Shown here one piece after another: positions 6,887 through 13,792 of a stretch of DNA of 15,026 bases. The translations under genes and the position numbers were made by a program. The notes beneath the pieces are model-generated. The model was not told where the DNA came from and ran no database searches. It saw only the letters and a program-made list of their open reading frames with translations. Position 1 is the first letter of the stretch. Every line of letters starts with the position of its first letter. The DNA lies in NCBI GenBank assembly GCA_030620575.1, contig JAUXEL010000024.1, forward strand, positions 1 to 15,026, read 5' to 3'. Source of the DNA: Fidelibacterota bacterium (GTDB lineage: Bacteria > Fidelibacterota > Fidelibacteria > Fidelibacterales > Fidelibacteraceae).

Positions 6887-9192
6887 TGTATCCTGTTTAT
6901 TTCAGATTGTATCATTGAACGAGTGATAATAGATTTTTCAGACGGATTATCATGCACAAATTTATCATGAGCATACAGACTTTGCTGGAAGTTTATCCGC
7001 GCATCGTCAGGACGGCCTTGTTGACGGTGGATCAACCCCTTAATGTAAAGTGCGTAATAAAAATTCGGATATATAGCTAAAGCCCGATTCAAGCTATTTT
7101 CCGCGATATCAAGATATCCTGCTTGCGCGTGATATATACCTAAATTGATATAATATTCATGGTTTGAGTCATCAAGCTCAATAGATTTTTTCGCATCATG
7201 GATTGCCTTTTCCAGTCGATTTGCTTTATAGTGCAATAAGCCGCGCTGACTCCAGGCTCCGGCATTTTCCGGATGAAATTCGATAATACGATTCAGAGTT
7301 TGGAGGGCATCATGACTATTGCCTGTTTTGGCTTGAATACTTGCCAATAAGTTTAATGCTCTCGGGTGCTGCGGATATTGCTTTAATACCCCTTCGCAAT
7401 CCGATATAGCGGACTGTATTTGATTTAATTTAAGATGTACTTCTGCGCGATCCAGTATGGCATTGATATCATTTGGGGTATAGCGTAAATACGTGTTTAT
7501 CTTTTTTAAAACCGTTTTCAGTTCATCTTGTGAAACCGTGTTTACGAGCCGAACCTTTAAAAAATGTGTTTTATAATTATCCGGATCCAGCGAGATAGCC
7601 TTATCAAAATAGCGTTCAGACTGTGTGGTTTCATTCAAAAGATATAATTCTGTGGCAGAGCGAAGATAATAATTTCCTGTTTCGGTGAATCCATCAGTAA
7701 TACTATTAAAATCTTCGTAATTAATATTAACAAATTCGGGGATATTTGCAGCACGTTTATCGGTTTGAAACGATTCAAGTAAAACCGGTGGAGAATCATT
7801 TCCGTTTTCATCGATATGGGTTAACATTAATTGTGTATATGGACCGAATGCTTTAGTAGAAAAAACCATCCATTTTCCATTTGGACTAAATGAATGCCAG
7901 GAATTCATGTTGTTTGTATTGCAGCGCATGCGGCGGGGAATGCCCCCGGCGGCAGGAAGGATATAGAGTGTACTGTTCTTTTGTAATAACATGAAATTAT
8001 CTGCCTGGCAGTAAACGATCCATTTGCCGTCCGGAGAATAACGGGGAAAATAATTGCTTTTCCCGTTGTTGGATGCGCCTTCAACAGGTTCCGCGATTCC
8101 TCCCTTACCATCATTGAAGGGAATACGGTAAATATCATATTTAAATTTTTCTTTTCCTGAAAGAAATTCCTCGGCAATTCCGGTTCCTAACACCGCGCTA
8201 TGTGATCGCTCCGCTTCAGTGTCGTAATAGCGTTTTGCCCGTGTAAAAAGAATTTCTTTTCCATCAGGGCTCCATACCGGATTACTTTGAACATAGTCCG
8301 GATCATCTGCTCCCGGCAGCGGCCAAAATGTGTTCGTTTCACGATCGTAAATTCCCAAAATACCTTTAAATGGAAAAAACAATTGAGAGTATTCCAGATT
8401 ATCGATCGGGACAAAGATCGACCGGTCTCTAATGGTGCTGACAACATATCGTCCATTGGGTGATATGTGTGATAATAGTGCGAAGGTAAACTCACCGTCT
8501 TCCCGTTTATAATCGCTCCATGAAATAATTTTATCAGGCGAAATAATACTATTTTGTTCAATAGCAGCAATGGCATAATTCCCCTTGTCATTAGAATAAT
8601 CTACATCCATAGCATAGGTTGAACCGTCTGCGGAAAAAGAGTGGCAATTTGCGCACACCGGGATCCCGGTCAACATTAATTTTGGTTCTTTTTTACTAAT
8701 ATCACCCAAATGCCAGCTCAAAATTTCCTTGTGTTTGTTTGCATGACTGAAGGGAAGGGGAACATTACGATAAAAGATCGGGGCAATAACGGAATCCGAA
8801 GATGTTGAAAATGATATACGGGTATATGCTTCTGCTTTTCGCTTGCGATATGCTACAATAGTTAATTCGACTAATTGCTCACCTGATTTCATTTTAAGTC
8901 GTTTCCATTGACGCGTAGCCGGTTTCCATTCCTGAGAGTTTGTGCGGGCAGAAAGGATAACATTGTTATTTTCTTTATCTACCGCAAATATTGTATAATG
9001 ATCATAATTATGACGACCTGAATCCCATCGAAAGGTGGGTGATTGAATTTCCGGAGGAAAAACCGTGCCGGATTGAGGATATATTGAATAAAGGTTAGAA
9101 GAAAGATCATCCAAAGAAGGAAGGGATTGACATGATATGAATATCAGGCAAATAAAAGAAATGTAAAATAATCGCACAACTTTTTTTTTCAT
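6883..9192 (-). CDS. Lipoprotein with CxxCH motif, PD40 (TolB-like) repeats and TPRs
   Basis: A 769-residue envelope protein. The N-terminus MKKKVVRLFYISFICLIFISC is a lipoprotein signal with lipobox FIS-C21. Residues 37-135 look like a beta-sandwich-type domain (YPQSGTVFPPEIQSPTFRW). PVCANCHSFSADG contains C180-A-N-C183-H184, a possible c-type haem site. PD40/TolB-like propeller strands follow: HISPNGRYVV (242-251), PVWSPDGKEILF (305-316), PRYSPDGKWIVY (383-394) and HSFSPNGKWMVF (433-444). From about 510 to 745 it is a run of TPRs, for example SERYFDKAISLDPDN and AENSLNRALAIYPN. Such a mix suggests a surface or periplasmic scaffold; the actual function is unknown. The ATG at 9192 has AAAGGG upstream. 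It is first in a two-gene operon with the chorismatase-like gene and divergent from the PorV-like gene. Confidence 0.82.
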   Translation of the reverse strand: MKKKVVRLFYISFICLIFISCQSLPSLDDLSSNLYSIYPQSGTVFPPEIQSPTFRWDSGRHNYDHYTIFAVDKENNNVILSARTNSQEWKPATRQWKRLKMKSGEQLVELTIVAYRKRKAEAYTRISFSTSSDSVIAPIFYRNVPLPFSHANKHKEILSWHLGDISKKEPKLMLTGIPVCANCHSFSADGSTYAMDVDYSNDKGNYAIAAIEQNSIISPDKIISWSDYKREDGEFTFALLSHISPNGRYVVSTIRDRSIFVPIDNLEYSQLFFPFKGILGIYDRETNTFWPLPGADDPDYVQSNPVWSPDGKEILFTRAKRYYDTEAERSHSAVLGTGIAEEFLSGKEKFKYDIYRIPFNDGKGGIAEPVEGASNNGKSNYFPRYSPDGKWIVYCQADNFMLLQKNSTLYILPAAGGIPRRMRCNTNNMNSWHSFSPNGKWMVFSTKAFGPYTQLMLTHIDENGNDSPPVLLESFQTDKRAANIPEFVNINYEDFNSITDGFTETGNYYLRSATELYLLNETTQSERYFDKAISLDPDNYKTHFLKVRLVNTVSQDELKTVLKKINTYLRYTPNDINAILDRAEVHLKLNQIQSAISDCEGVLKQYPQHPRALNLLASIQAKTGNSHDALQTLNRIIEFHPENAGAWSQRGLLHYKANRLEKAIHDAKKSIELDDSNHEYYINLGIYHAQAGYLDIAENSLNRALAIYPNFYYALYIKGLIHRQQGRPDDARINFQQSLYAHDKFVHDNPSEKSIITRSMIQSEINRIQ

Positions 9193-9203
9193 AATGGCCC
9201 TTT

Positions 9204-9222
9204 TTACTTCGTATCAAAGTAA
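9204..9222. promoter_or_regulatory. Inverted repeat in the divergent promoter region
   Basis: TTACTT - seven bases - AAGTAA, located 12-30 bases upstream of the lipoprotein start in a 110-base divergent gap. An AT-rich TATATTTA (minus strand, about 9224-9231) lies just beyond. It may be an operator or a 5' leader hairpin. A TATATT at 9288-9293 ends only nine bases before the PorV-like start and could be its -10 element, giving a nearly leaderless message. Confidence 0.28.
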
Positions 9223-9302
9223 TAAATATACATTTAAAAGCGGATGTAAAAAAGAAAAAACAAGGAACATCTCAAGCAAAAAATTCTTATATTCAAAACA
9301 CT

Positions 9303-10346
9303 ATGAAACAACGCCATAAAAACAATCAATATATTTTCCTTATCATCATGATATTCCTTCCGCTGTATGTATTTGCCGGATATGTCAGCTATGGAAACGA
9401 TTATTTAAATTTATTACGGGGACCTGGGGGAGAATTATACGGAGCAAGTTATGGATTAATGCAAAATGGCAGTGAAAATACGCTAATGAATCCTGCCGGT
9501 TTACAAACCGCTTCAAGCAAACCCCTATATCTTTATCATTCAACATGGTTTAGAAATGAAGTATCCGCCAGTTCGATAGGATATACCTTTCAGTATAATA
9601 ATAAACCTATCGGACTAATGATATCACGTATCGGCGTGGAGGATATACCCGATTCGCGTAATGCATTGCTGGATTACGGTTTGGACGGTATTCCCGGAAC
9701 CGGTGATACCGGAGAAGGCAACGGACAATTGGATGAAAATGAGATTATTGATTACGAAAGTGTCCGTTTTACCGGTATTGCCAATTATTCACTGCATCTC
9801 GGTATTCCGCTCATGAATGTGGGTGCTTTTCAAACCGGTATTACCTTTGGCCTTTTATATGCGGATCTATTTGAGACCAATGGTTTCGGACTTACTTTTG
9901 ATATTTATGCTCAGCATCGGGGACAGCACATTCACTCTCTTTATTCTATAAAGAATTTACCGTCTGCTATTATGGTGTTCAACAGTGGATCCGTGCAGTA
10001 TTACGCTCCGCAGATCAACGCGGCTTGGCTGGTTCCGGTTAACATGAAAGATTTTCGTTTATTGCCCGGAATTGCTTTCAATATGTCCATTGCCGAAAAC
10101 CTGGATTATTATATGTTCCATATCGGCTCTGTGATCGCCATAGATCTGCAACCTGTAATCCGTATTCAATATAAAGAACGTATTGCAGCCGGTATCAGTT
10201 ATCGTTATGGAGACGGTGTTCATGCCGGGATTGAATTTTCATTACCCCTTCTTGACATCAGTTATTCATTTCGTCCTTCGATCAACAATGACCTGGGCAG
10301 CAGTCATTTAATTTCTCTTCGATTATCTGCTGACATTTTTAAATAA
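9303..10346 (+). CDS. PorV/PorQ-like (UPF0164-type) outer-membrane protein
   Basis: A 347-residue predicted outer-membrane beta-barrel protein. The N-terminal signal peptide MKQRHKNNQYIFLIIMIFLPLYVFA probably ends at A25. The mature part starts with GYVSYGNDYLNLLRGPGGELYGASYGLMQNGSENTLMNPAGL read as overlapping short blocks: the early LYGASYG and ENTLMNPAGL words are typical of the PorV/PorQ/UPF0164 group, where the family opens by listing sites of 'atypical' N-terminal strands. Alternating hydrophobic strands run to the end (SLRLSADIFK). An Asp/Gly-rich loop DYGLDGIPGTGDTGEGNG (124-141) followed by QLDENE could bind calcium and is of a kind often seen in secreted proteins of FCB-related bacteria. 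No Shine-Dalgarno sequence is seen before the ATG. The lipoprotein-thioredoxin gene begins 15 bases after its stop, so both are probably co-transcribed. Its exact role (secretion-linked or transport) is unknown. Confidence 0.75.
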   Translation: MKQRHKNNQYIFLIIMIFLPLYVFAGYVSYGNDYLNLLRGPGGELYGASYGLMQNGSENTLMNPAGLQTASSKPLYLYHSTWFRNEVSASSIGYTFQYNNKPIGLMISRIGVEDIPDSRNALLDYGLDGIPGTGDTGEGNGQLDENEIIDYESVRFTGIANYSLHLGIPLMNVGAFQTGITFGLLYADLFETNGFGLTFDIYAQHRGQHIHSLYSIKNLPSAIMVFNSGSVQYYAPQINAAWLVPVNMKDFRLLPGIAFNMSIAENLDYYMFHIGSVIAIDLQPVIRIQYKERIAAGISYRYGDGVHAGIEFSLPLLDISYSFRPSINNDLGSSHLISLRLSADIFK

Positions 10347-10361
10347 AGGATAGGAGACCTC

Positions 10362-11576
10362 GTGAAACAATTTACAATTATTTTATTACTGTTATTTGTC
10401 TTTTCAGGGTGCAGTAACATAGCGTTAAAGACAAAACCGTCTCACGAATTTGATTATAATAAAACCTTGTCATTTATCCTGAAAAATCAGAAAAAAGAAA
10501 GTGTTGAACTGTATGCTGCGTGTGAGCAAATGTTACCGATCATTTTGGAGAATGATCAACCGGATGACTATAGAAAAGTGATCCGTATTTATAATAAAAA
10601 TACCGATATATTTTCAAAGGCCATGACCCTTGGATTTTTATCAAATACGGAGCCGGAAGACCCTGTTTTACAGGATTCTGTTTTTTTTGCAGTCCGGCGG
10701 GCGGAACGTTTAGCGCGAAGCGATGATTTTCTCACTTCGGCGGAACACTACTATAAAGAACGCAATTATACGGAAGAAGAACTGAATGACAGAATAACGG
10801 CTTATCGCGCTATGATCAGCGATGGGTACGCCCAGCTTTTGATCAAACGTCATCAACTTACCGAGGCGCTTACAGTATATGAATCCATTATCGGCAACTA
10901 TAAAGATACAGAAATTCTATTAAATTACGGAAAAGCACTAAATAGTATGAATCGCTATGAAGCGTCCCTGATAACTTGTATCGAGGCACTGAAGATGACA
11001 CCCGGCAGTCTGGATGCCAAGGCTGAAATAACCAATACGGCTAAACTTCTGGGATATTCCAAAGTCGAGATCAAAACCATGATCGATGAAACCGTATTTG
11101 TGGGAAGGAATTTGTTGCGTCAGGATCTATTGGCTGATCAACTCAATATTCCTATGCCGGCATTTGAACTGGTGGGTATTGATTCAAGTATTATTACAAG
11201 CGCTCAATTTAAGAATAAAATTTTAGTTATCAGTTTTTTCGCGACCTGGTGCCCACCATGTCTCAAAGAACTGCCGCATTTGAATGAAATATACCTGGGA
11301 TACCGTGATGACCCGGAGGTCGAAGTTATTGCAGTGTCTACCGACGAAGATAAATTTTTGGTGTCGCCTTTTATAAAAGAGAACGGATACCAATTCCCTG
11401 TATACTATTCGAACGGATTGAAGAAAGAATTTGAAGTAAAAGGTATTCCCACCCTATTTGTTATTGATAAAAACGGAATTATCAGGTACAAGAAAGTCGG
11501 ATATTCCGAAGGTGAAGAATTTGACAAAATTATGTCCTGGTATATCGACGAAATTAAAGCATCTGATGATGCATAA
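10362..11576 (+). CDS. TPR-like lipoprotein with C-terminal TlpA-type thioredoxin domain
   Basis: A 404-residue envelope lipoprotein. The start is GTG at 10362, chosen because GGAG (10353-10356) is well placed and the product opens with a lipoprotein signal, MKQFTIILLLLFVFSGC, lipobox FSG-C17. Residues about 30-245 are helical and include TPR-like pairs such as ITAYRAMISDGYAQLLIKRHQ and EALTVYESIIGNYKD. From about 262 to 400 there is a TlpA/AhpC-like thioredoxin domain: IPMPAFELVGID, FFATWCPPCLKELPHLNEIY with active-site C297-P-P-C300, AVSTDEDKFLVSPFIKENGY, and the cis-proline GIPT (361-364). The domain is expected to reduce or exchange disulfides in the periplasm. It lies 15 bases after the PorV-like gene, so it may serve that protein or other envelope partners. 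Purine-rich GAAG sequence follows its stop. Confidence 0.87.
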   Translation: MKQFTIILLLLFVFSGCSNIALKTKPSHEFDYNKTLSFILKNQKKESVELYAACEQMLPIILENDQPDDYRKVIRIYNKNTDIFSKAMTLGFLSNTEPEDPVLQDSVFFAVRRAERLARSDDFLTSAEHYYKERNYTEEELNDRITAYRAMISDGYAQLLIKRHQLTEALTVYESIIGNYKDTEILLNYGKALNSMNRYEASLITCIEALKMTPGSLDAKAEITNTAKLLGYSKVEIKTMIDETVFVGRNLLRQDLLADQLNIPMPAFELVGIDSSIITSAQFKNKILVISFFATWCPPCLKELPHLNEIYLGYRDDPEVEVIAVSTDEDKFLVSPFIKENGYQFPVYYSNGLKKEFEVKGIPTLFVIDKNGIIRYKKVGYSEGEEFDKIMSWYIDEIKASDDA

Positions 11577-11650
11577 GAAGAAGGTAAGAAGATGGGAAGT
11601 TTGGTCAAAGAAAAAAAATATGTCTTGATCATTAAACCCCCTCCTTCGCC

Positions 11651-11676
11651 GCCAGCTGGCCCCGATTAATTCGGGG
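11651..11676. repeat. Palindrome GCCAGCTGGC joined to CCCCGA/TCGGGG hairpin
   Basis: GCCAGCTGGC is a perfect 10-base palindrome. Its last base starts the inverted repeat CCCCGA - TTAAT - TCGGGG. The palindrome core GCCAGCTGGC recurs inside 11817-11832. There is no T-run, so intrinsic termination is not supported. Confidence 0.65.
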
Positions 11677-11717
11677 GATCAGTATCTGCATTAATGGATG
11701 GGCTAATATAAATTGAA

Positions 11718-11770
11718 ATCCCGGGTCTTAGCTCTGCCCCCGAAAGATCGGGGCTACGCACGCCCGGGAT
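11718..11770. repeat. Nested inverted repeat with CCCGGG arms
   Basis: Outer arms ATCCCGGG (11718-11725) and CCCGGGAT (11763-11770) are perfectly complementary. Inside lies a second hairpin, GCCCC(C)GA - AAGA - TCGGGGC (11736-11754), with one bulged C. The sequence could form a long two-part stem or a cruciform. It resembles the REP-like or small MITE-like palindromic elements of bacterial genomes; membership of a known family was not established. Confidence 0.65.
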
Positions 11771-11789
11771 GACGCGAGGGATGGTTTTG

Positions 11790-11840
11790 CGCTCCGGCCT
11801 GACAAGCGTAACCCGATCCGCCAGCTGGCGGAGAGGAGCG
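11790..11840. repeat. Nested inverted repeat around a 16-base palindrome
   Basis: Outer arms CGCTCC (11790-11795) and GGAGCG (11835-11840) flank TCCGCCAGCTGGCGGA (11817-11832), a perfect palindrome whose centre matches the palindrome at 11651-11660. This is the third structured block within 200 bases. Confidence 0.65.
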
Positions 11841-11850
11841 AAGACGGAAA

Positions 11851-11871
11851 CTCTAAACCCTAAACCCTAAA
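11851..11871. repeat. Telomere-like CCCTAAA heptamers, locus 2
   Basis: CTCTAAA, CCCTAAA and CCCTAAA in direct succession, 11 bases beyond the stop of the minus-strand zinc-ribbon gene. Seen from that gene, the transcript would continue as purine-rich GAGAAGAGG and then GTTTAGG repeats. Confidence 0.8.
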
Positions 11872-11882
11872 CCTCTTCTCCA

Positions 11883-12095
11883 TTATCCGCCCACAAAAAG
11901 ATCGAATATATTACCCAACATACTTGTTTTGGCTTTGTAAAACTCGGTGTATTTACATTTTGCGCAGGTTACAGCAGTAAACTTTTTATTTTGAACATCT
12001 AATAATTTACTAATTCCGCCTCCTGTTGTGCGTATTTCATCCAATTCGTATTCGCGGCGACCGCATTTTGGGCAGACATAATTTAAATGTTCCAT
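11883..12095 (-). CDS. Small zinc-ribbon protein (DUF2082-like, putative nucleic-acid binding)
   Basis: A 70-residue cytosolic protein with two CxxC knuckles, C8-P-K-C11 and C44-A-K-C47, expected to bind one zinc ion. Conserved-looking blocks are RREYELDEIRTTGGG, LDVQNKKFTAVTCAKC and a C-terminal LGNIFDLFVGG. They match the small zinc-ribbon family annotated as putative nucleic-acid-binding proteins (DUF2082); the biochemical function is unknown. The ATG at 12095 is preceded on the minus strand by a strong AAAGGAG (12101-12107), which fixes the start. It is divergent from the flavin reductase-like gene, sharing 85 bases of promoter region, and its 3' end meets the CCCTAAA repeats. Confidence 0.88.
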   Translation of the reverse strand: MEHLNYVCPKCGRREYELDEIRTTGGGISKLLDVQNKKFTAVTCAKCKYTEFYKAKTSMLGNIFDLFVGG

Positions 12096-12180
12096 TCAGA
12101 CTCCTTTAATTCTGTTAATGTTGAGAATTTAATTTTAAAAGACTAAAAATGTTACTATTTTTTTAAAAAGGAGCAAGTAC

Positions 12181-12717
12181 ATGCATAGAATTACAAAGAG
12201 TATAAATTCTCTCAACCTTAAACCGACCAATGTATGGGAAAATGAATGGTTTTTGCTTACCGCGGGCGATTTCAGGGAAAATAAATTTAATACTATGACA
12301 GTAGCCTGGGGCAGTTTGGGCACTATGTGGAGCCGTCCATTTGCCCAGGTGGTTGTACGGCCTTCACGTCACACCTATGAATTTATGAACACCTATGATA
12401 CTTTTACTCTCTGCCGTTTTCCAAAATCATATAAGAATATTTTAACGTATCTCGGGTCAACCTCCGGAAAGAATGTTCCTGACAAGATAGAAATTGCCGG
12501 GCTGACACCCATTGCGGTCCCGCATGTGGATGCGCCGGGTTTTGACGAAGCGGATATTATCATAGCATGTAAAAAGATCTATTGGCAGGATATGGATAAA
12601 ACCCACTTTCTGCAGGAAGATATTTTGGGTAAATACCCGCAGGAAAATGATTTTCACCGTATATATTTTGGTGAGATCTTATATTGTGAAGAGTTGAAGA
12701 GGGGAAAAGGAAGATAG
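12181..12717 (+). CDS. Flavin reductase-like / flavoredoxin-type FMN-binding protein
   Basis: A 178-residue protein of the flavin reductase-like split-barrel family, which binds FMN and transfers electrons to flavin or protein partners. FNTMTVAWGSLGTMWSRPF (36-54) is the usual FMN-binding stretch of the flavoredoxin-type members, followed by VVVRPSRHTYEFMNTYDTFTLCRFP. The later ACKKIYWQDMDKTHFL and DFHRIYFGEILYCEE match the C-terminal part of the same subfamily. No NAD(P)H or partner preference can be read. A strong AAAGGAG lies just before the ATG. The final codons (GGA AGA) and the TAG stop belong to the octamer array that begins at 12709, so the C-terminal tail may have been altered by repeat expansion. 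Confidence 0.9.
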   Translation: MHRITKSINSLNLKPTNVWENEWFLLTAGDFRENKFNTMTVAWGSLGTMWSRPFAQVVVRPSRHTYEFMNTYDTFTLCRFPKSYKNILTYLGSTSGKNVPDKIEIAGLTPIAVPHVDAPGFDEADIIIACKKIYWQDMDKTHFLQEDILGKYPQENDFHRIYFGEILYCEELKRGKGR

Positions 12718-12836
12718 GAAGATAGGAAGATAGGAAGATAAGAAGATAAGAAGATAGGAAGATAGGAGGATGGGAAGCCAGGAAGCAGGGAAGCAAGGAA
12801 GCAAGGAAGCCAGGAAGCAGGGAAGATTGGAAGATG
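12709..12836. repeat. Octamer tandem array, GGAAGATA/GGAAGCAR, 16 copies
   Basis: Sixteen 8-base units occur back to back with no slip (128 bases). The first seven are GGAAGATA or AGAAGATA, then one GGAGGATG, then six GGAAGC-type units (GCCA, GCAG, GCAA), then GGAAGATT and GGAAGATG. The first unit lies in the flavin reductase-like gene, and that gene's TAG spans the first and second units. The plus strand is almost purely purine. Confidence 0.92.
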
Positions 12837-12847
12837 GGTCAGAGGAA

Positions 12848-12937
12848 CTCAACCCCATACCCTAAACCCCACACCCTAAACTCTAAACTCTAAACTCCCC
12901 AACCCCAAACCCCATACCCCAATCTTAACCTCAACCT
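12848..12937. repeat. Degenerate CCCTAAA/CCCCATA heptamer-like tract, locus 3
   Basis: C- and A-rich sequence made of decayed units such as ACCCTAA, CTCTAAA, CCCCATA and CCCCAAA, following directly after the octamer array. Spacing is mostly 7 bases with some slips. It resembles loci 1 and 2 and ends about 80 bases before the tmk start. The 299-base gap 12718-13016 therefore consists mostly of repeats. Confidence 0.7.
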
Positions 12938-13016
12938 TTTTGCAAAATGGGTTAAAATCACTAACAAATTGACAAGAAATAACGTATTTTAATCCAATAA
13001 AAAGATCAGGAAAAGC

Positions 13017-13625
13017 ATGTTTATTACATTTGAGGGCATTGACGGTTCAGGAAAAAGTATACAAGCCGAACGTTGTGTTGATTTTCTCAGTGCGCATTAT
13101 AAGGTATTGCATTGTTTTGATCCCGGACATACACCTATTGGAAATGCTGTCCGGGCTATTTTGCTGAATAAAGAAAACAGTAAAATGGATGCCCGTACGG
13201 AATTACTCCTCTATGCTGCCGCACGCAGTCAGCTGGTTGTCGAAGAAATAAACCCGTTTCTAACGAAAGGCGGCATTGTTGTCAGTGATCGTTTCTATGA
13301 TTCTACCACGGCCTATCAGGGATATGGACGAAAATTACCGCTTAGCCTGATCCATCAGTTAAATATGATTGGTGCTCATGATCTCATTCCCGACATCACT
13401 TTTATTATTGATACCGATCTGAATATTGCCGGTAAACGCATCAGCGAAGCGGATCGGCTTGAAAATGAATCGATTGAATTTAAACAACGTGTTCAGGACG
13501 GATATCATGCCATTGCCAGGCAGGAACCCCTGCGCTGTAAATTAATTGACGGAAATCGCAGTATTGAAATCATTCAACAGGAAATTTGCGCTTATGTAAA
13601 AGAAAAATTAGATATTGATCTATAA
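13017..13625 (+). CDS. tmk: Thymidylate kinase (dTMP kinase)
   Basis: Phosphorylates dTMP to dTDP with ATP, an essential step of dTTP synthesis. The 202-residue product has the P-loop GIDGSGKS (7-14), R70 in AAARSQL, DRF (91-93) followed by YDSTTAYQGYGR, and a lid region around EADRLENESIEFKQRVQDGY. Length is normal for bacterial Tmk. The segment usually written REPGGT reads FDPGHT here (34-39), keeping Pro and Thr but lacking the usual Arg and second Gly; related DPG variants exist in other lineages. The ATG is supported by AGGA just upstream. The 5' neighbour DNA is repeat-rich and the next gene starts 167 bases downstream, so it probably has its own promoter. Confidence 0.93.
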   Translation: MFITFEGIDGSGKSIQAERCVDFLSAHYKVLHCFDPGHTPIGNAVRAILLNKENSKMDARTELLLYAAARSQLVVEEINPFLTKGGIVVSDRFYDSTTAYQGYGRKLPLSLIHQLNMIGAHDLIPDITFIIDTDLNIAGKRISEADRLENESIEFKQRVQDGYHAIARQEPLRCKLIDGNRSIEIIQQEICAYVKEKLDIDL

Positions 13626-13792
13626 AAACTATTTGCAGTATCTTTCACTGATAATTTATGAAACAATAAAATCCCCGGAGTGTTAATAAAAAGAAGCGAT
13701 AAAGAACATCAATGATTAAATAATAAAGAGTGTGGTAAGCAATTGAAAAATATGCAGTATGTAATAAAAGCAGAATTTAGGAAAGAGTGATC
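13626..13792. other. AT-rich intergenic gap between tmk and the peptidase-like gene
   Basis: No tandem repeat, strong hairpin or gene was seen in these 167 bases. It presumably holds the promoter of the peptidase-like gene, but no element could be placed with confidence. Confidence 0.5.

Larger units (their letters stand above)
11577..11880. other. GC-rich intergenic region of nested palindromes
   Basis: This 304-base gap between convergent genes shows no coding frame. It begins with GAAG-rich DNA (11577-11598), then from about 11640 to 11840 becomes much richer in G and C than the surrounding genes. That part holds a set of inverted repeats: GCCAGCTGGC (11651-11660), CCCCGA/TCGGGG (11660-11676), ATCCCGGG/CCCGGGAT enclosing another hairpin (11718-11770), and CGCTCC/GGAGCG enclosing a 16-base palindrome (11790-11840). 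It ends with CCCTAAA repeats. Looks like a composite interspersed repeat. Confidence 0.75.

Noticed and set aside
8187..8591. Minus-strand 134-codon frame within the PD40-TPR lipoprotein gene
   Set aside because: Same-strand out-of-frame shadow of the long lipoprotein gene, no family resemblance.
12709..12937. CRISPR array
   Set aside because: Units are 7-8 bases and contiguous with no spacers, and there are no cas genes.
12969..12974. TTGACA as the -35 box of tmk
   Set aside because: Perfect hexamer, but no acceptable -10 box lies 16-18 bases downstream; promoter types in this lineage are also uncertain.
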